Assembly (NCBI GenBank): GCA_902772745.1
Contig: CACYBV010000114.1
Span: 1-8,116 of the forward strand
Direction: 5' to 3'
Length of the DNA stretch: 8,116 nt
From: an uncultured Eubacteriales bacterium
GTDB lineage: Bacteria; Bacillota; Clostridia; Lachnospirales; Lachnospiraceae
Shown piece by piece: positions 6,506 to 8,116 of the stretch. The first letter of the stretch is position 1. Each line of letters begins with the position of its first letter. The notes under the pieces are model-generated. The model was given only the letters and a program-made list of their open reading frames with translations, was not told where the DNA came from and made no database searches. Position numbers and translations under genes: made by a program.

Positions 6506-7255
6506 TCAGCCCTCCTCTTCCGTCTTGTCGCGGTATACGCCTAAGGGGTAATACGGGATCATCTTGTCTTCCACCCACTGCAGCGCCTTCTGCGGCGTCA
6601 TACCCCAGTTTGTCGGACAGGATGAGACCACTTCCACCAGGGAGAAGCCCTTCTTTTCGATCTGGTTTTTGAATGCCTTCTCGATGACTTTCTTGGCGTT
6701 CCGGACGTTTTTCACGTTATTGACTGCGACACGCGCGATATAGCTCGGCGCGTCAAGTGCGGAAAGCAGCTCGCAGACCTTGATCGGATAGCCTGCGGTC
6801 GCGACGTCTCTGCCGTAGGGAGAGGTCTGGGTGACCTGTCCGGGAAGCGTCGTCGGCGCCATCTGTCCGCCGGTCATGCCGTAGATCGCGTTGTTAACGA
6901 AAATCACGGTGATGTTTTCGTTTCTCGTCGCCGCGTGGACGATTTCCGCCATGCCGATTGAGGCAAGATCGCCGTCGCCCTGATAGGTGAAAATGATATT
7001 GTCGGGAAGAGAACGCTTGAGCCCCGTCGCCACAGCCGGCGCTCTTCCGTGCGCGGCTTCCACCATATCGCAGCGGAAATAGTCATAGGCCATGACTGCG
7101 CAGCCAACCGGCGCGACGCCGATCGTTTCGCCTTCGATCTGAAGGCTGTCGATCGCTTCCGCGACCAGACGGTGAATGATGCCGTGGGTGCAGCCCGGGC
7201 AGTAATGCAGTTCCTTATCGGTCAGTGCGTGAGGTTTCTGAAATACAACTGCCAT
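6506..7255 (-). CDS. vorA: 2-oxoacid:ferredoxin oxidoreductase, beta (TPP) subunit
   Basis: A 249-residue thiamine pyrophosphate-binding subunit. The TPP motif is GDGD (93-96) with the paired Asn at 121-122 (VNNAIYGMTGGQ). YCPGCTHG (18-25) is the conserved N-terminal CxxC segment; Cys19 and Cys22, perhaps with Cys52 and Cys213, could ligate the [4Fe-4S] cluster found in this subunit class. GGQMAPTT (129-136) is also typical. Length fits the separate-subunit VorA/KorB type rather than the fused pyruvate enzyme. AAGGAGGG precedes the start, with GGAGG (7265-7269) 9 bases away. The ATG follows the alpha-subunit stop by 2 bases, and vorG follows 2 bases after this stop. Substrate assignment to 3-methyl-2-oxobutanoate rests on overall likeness to Clostridia vor operons and is moderately sure. 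Confidence 0.93.
   Translation of the reverse strand: MAVVFQKPHALTDKELHYCPGCTHGIIHRLVAEAIDSLQIEGETIGVAPVGCAVMAYDYFRCDMVEAAHGRAPAVATGLKRSLPDNIIFTYQGDGDLASIGMAEIVHAATRNENITVIFVNNAIYGMTGGQMAPTTLPGQVTQTSPYGRDVATAGYPIKVCELLSALDAPSYIARVAVNNVKNVRNAKKVIEKAFKNQIEKKGFSLVEVVSSCPTNWGMTPQKALQWVEDKMIPYYPLGVYRDKTEEEG
6510..6517 (-). promoter_or_regulatory. Ribosome binding site of vorG inside the vorA end
   Basis: GAGGAGGG lies within the last codons of vorA, with GGAGG (6511-6515) 7 bases before the vorG ATG at 6503. It decides that start against the longer open frame and supports translational coupling of the two subunits. Confidence 0.8.
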
Positions 7256-7257
7256 GA

Positions 7258-8116
7258 TTACATCCCTCCTTCCACATTCTTCACAAGTTCAATGATCTGC
7301 TCCGGATCCGGGATCATGCCGCCCGAACGGCTGCACAGATACACGGGCTTCCGGCACTCCGATGCGAGCTTCACATCTTCGATCATCTGGCCCATCGAAA
7401 GCTCGACAGAGACAAATGCTTTCACCCTGTCCGCAGCTTCGCGGATGACTTTCTTCGGGAAAGGCCAGACTGTGATCGGACGGATCAGGCCGGCTTTGAT
7501 GCCCTGTTCCCGGAGCGCTACGACCGCGTTTTTCGCAACACGCGCCGCGATGCCGAAGGCGACAAGGCAGTACTCCGCATCTTCCATCATATATTCTTCG
7601 TAACGGACTTCCTCTTCCTCAATCTTTCTGTAGCGCTCGAAACGGTCCTCGTTGGACTTCTCAAGCACTTCCGGCACAAGGTACAGGGAGTTGACGATAT
7701 TATGCTCACGCGCGCATTTTGTTCCCGTTACAGCCCAGGGCTTTTCAATGAGGTGCGGCTCTTCCTCCGGAAGTTCCACAGGCTCCATCATCTGGCCGAG
7801 TGTTCCGTCCGCAAGGAGCATCGAAGGCATGCGGTATTTGTCCGCAAGGTCAAATGCGAGCGCCGTCAAATCCGCCATTTCCTGTACGGATGCCGGGGTC
7901 AGGACGATCAGATGATAGTCCCCGTGTCCGCCGCCCTTCGTGGCCTGGAAATAATCGGACTGCGAGGGCTGGATGCCACCGAGGCCCGGGCCGCCGCGCT
8001 GGACATTCACGATCAGCGCCGGCAGGTCCGCGCCGGCAATATAGCTGATGCCTTCCTGCTTCAGCGAAACGCCCGGCGAGGAGCTGGAAGTCATGACGCG
8101 CTTTCCCGTGGAGCTC
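7258..8116 (-). CDS. vorB: 2-oxoacid:ferredoxin oxidoreductase, alpha subunit (5' end cut off)
   Basis: The visible 285 codons are the C-terminal part of the alpha subunit; the frame runs off the right edge of the window. An internal ATG at 8094 is not the start, because the codons before it read SSTGKRV and continue directly into MTSSSSPG, an unbroken family segment. About 65-70 N-terminal residues should lie outside, judged from the usual length near 350. GGPGLGGIQPSQSDYFQATK (residues 34-53 counted from the Met at 8094) and GGGHGDY (54-60) are hallmarks of the pyrimidine-binding domain. GLIRPITVWPFP (202-213) marks the C-terminal transketolase-like domain. It is the first visible gene of the vorBAG operon; a small ferredoxin-like subunit gene often sits further upstream and would be outside this window. 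The operon promoter is also outside. Confidence 0.94.
   Translation of the reverse strand, partial: SSTGKRVMTSSSSPGVSLKQEGISYIAGADLPALIVNVQRGGPGLGGIQPSQSDYFQATKGGGHGDYHLIVLTPASVQEMADLTALAFDLADKYRMPSMLLADGTLGQMMEPVELPEEEPHLIEKPWAVTGTKCAREHNIVNSLYLVPEVLEKSNEDRFERYRKIEEEEVRYEEYMMEDAEYCLVAFGIAARVAKNAVVALREQGIKAGLIRPITVWPFPKKVIREAADRVKAFVSVELSMGQMIEDVKLASECRKPVYLCSRSGGMIPDPEQIIELVKNVEGGM

Overview
The window looks like a piece of an anaerobic, fermentative Firmicutes chromosome, most likely a gut or rumen Clostridia (Lachnospiraceae-like). The reasons are a ferredoxin-dependent 2-oxoacid oxidoreductase, an aldo/keto reductase with a cysteine-rich Fe-S tail, strong AGGAGG-type ribosome binding sites before nearly every gene, and moderately high GC. 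The genus cannot be named from the sequence. All seven genes are on the minus strand, so transcription runs from high to low coordinates. No RNA gene, insertion sequence, CRISPR array or plus-strand gene was found.

Right block (8116 to 5967): the 3' part of vorB (alpha subunit, cut by the window edge), then vorA (beta, TPP-binding) and vorG (gamma). They are separated by only 2 bases each and encode a 2-oxoacid:ferredoxin oxidoreductase, probably of the branched-chain 2-oxoacid (3-methyl-2-oxobutanoate) type. An 11-bp perfect hairpin (5924-5960), starting 6 bases after the vorG stop, probably ends this operon.

Middle block (5802 to 1350): a TIM-barrel sugar phosphate isomerase/epimerase-like protein, a Gfo/Idh/MocA-type NAD(P)-dependent dehydrogenase, and an 808-residue protein of no recognised named family. 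The large protein carries a kinase-like catalytic core resembling PI3/4-kinase and HipA-type folds: a GNIDRHAGN catalytic loop followed by an IDND metal-binding motif. The three genes are collinear with gaps of 38 and 59 bases and no convincing terminator between them. The first two form a typical sugar or inositol oxidation/isomerisation pair. The kinase-like gene is the odd member and the most interesting item here.

Left block (1312 to 100): an aldo/keto reductase with two C-terminal four-cysteine clusters. It has its own well-formed sigma-70-type promoter (TTGCAC, 17 bases, TATGAT) and a good ribosome binding site. The last 99 bases are non-coding and rich in CCGGAA/TTCCGG inverted repeats that may form 3' hairpins.
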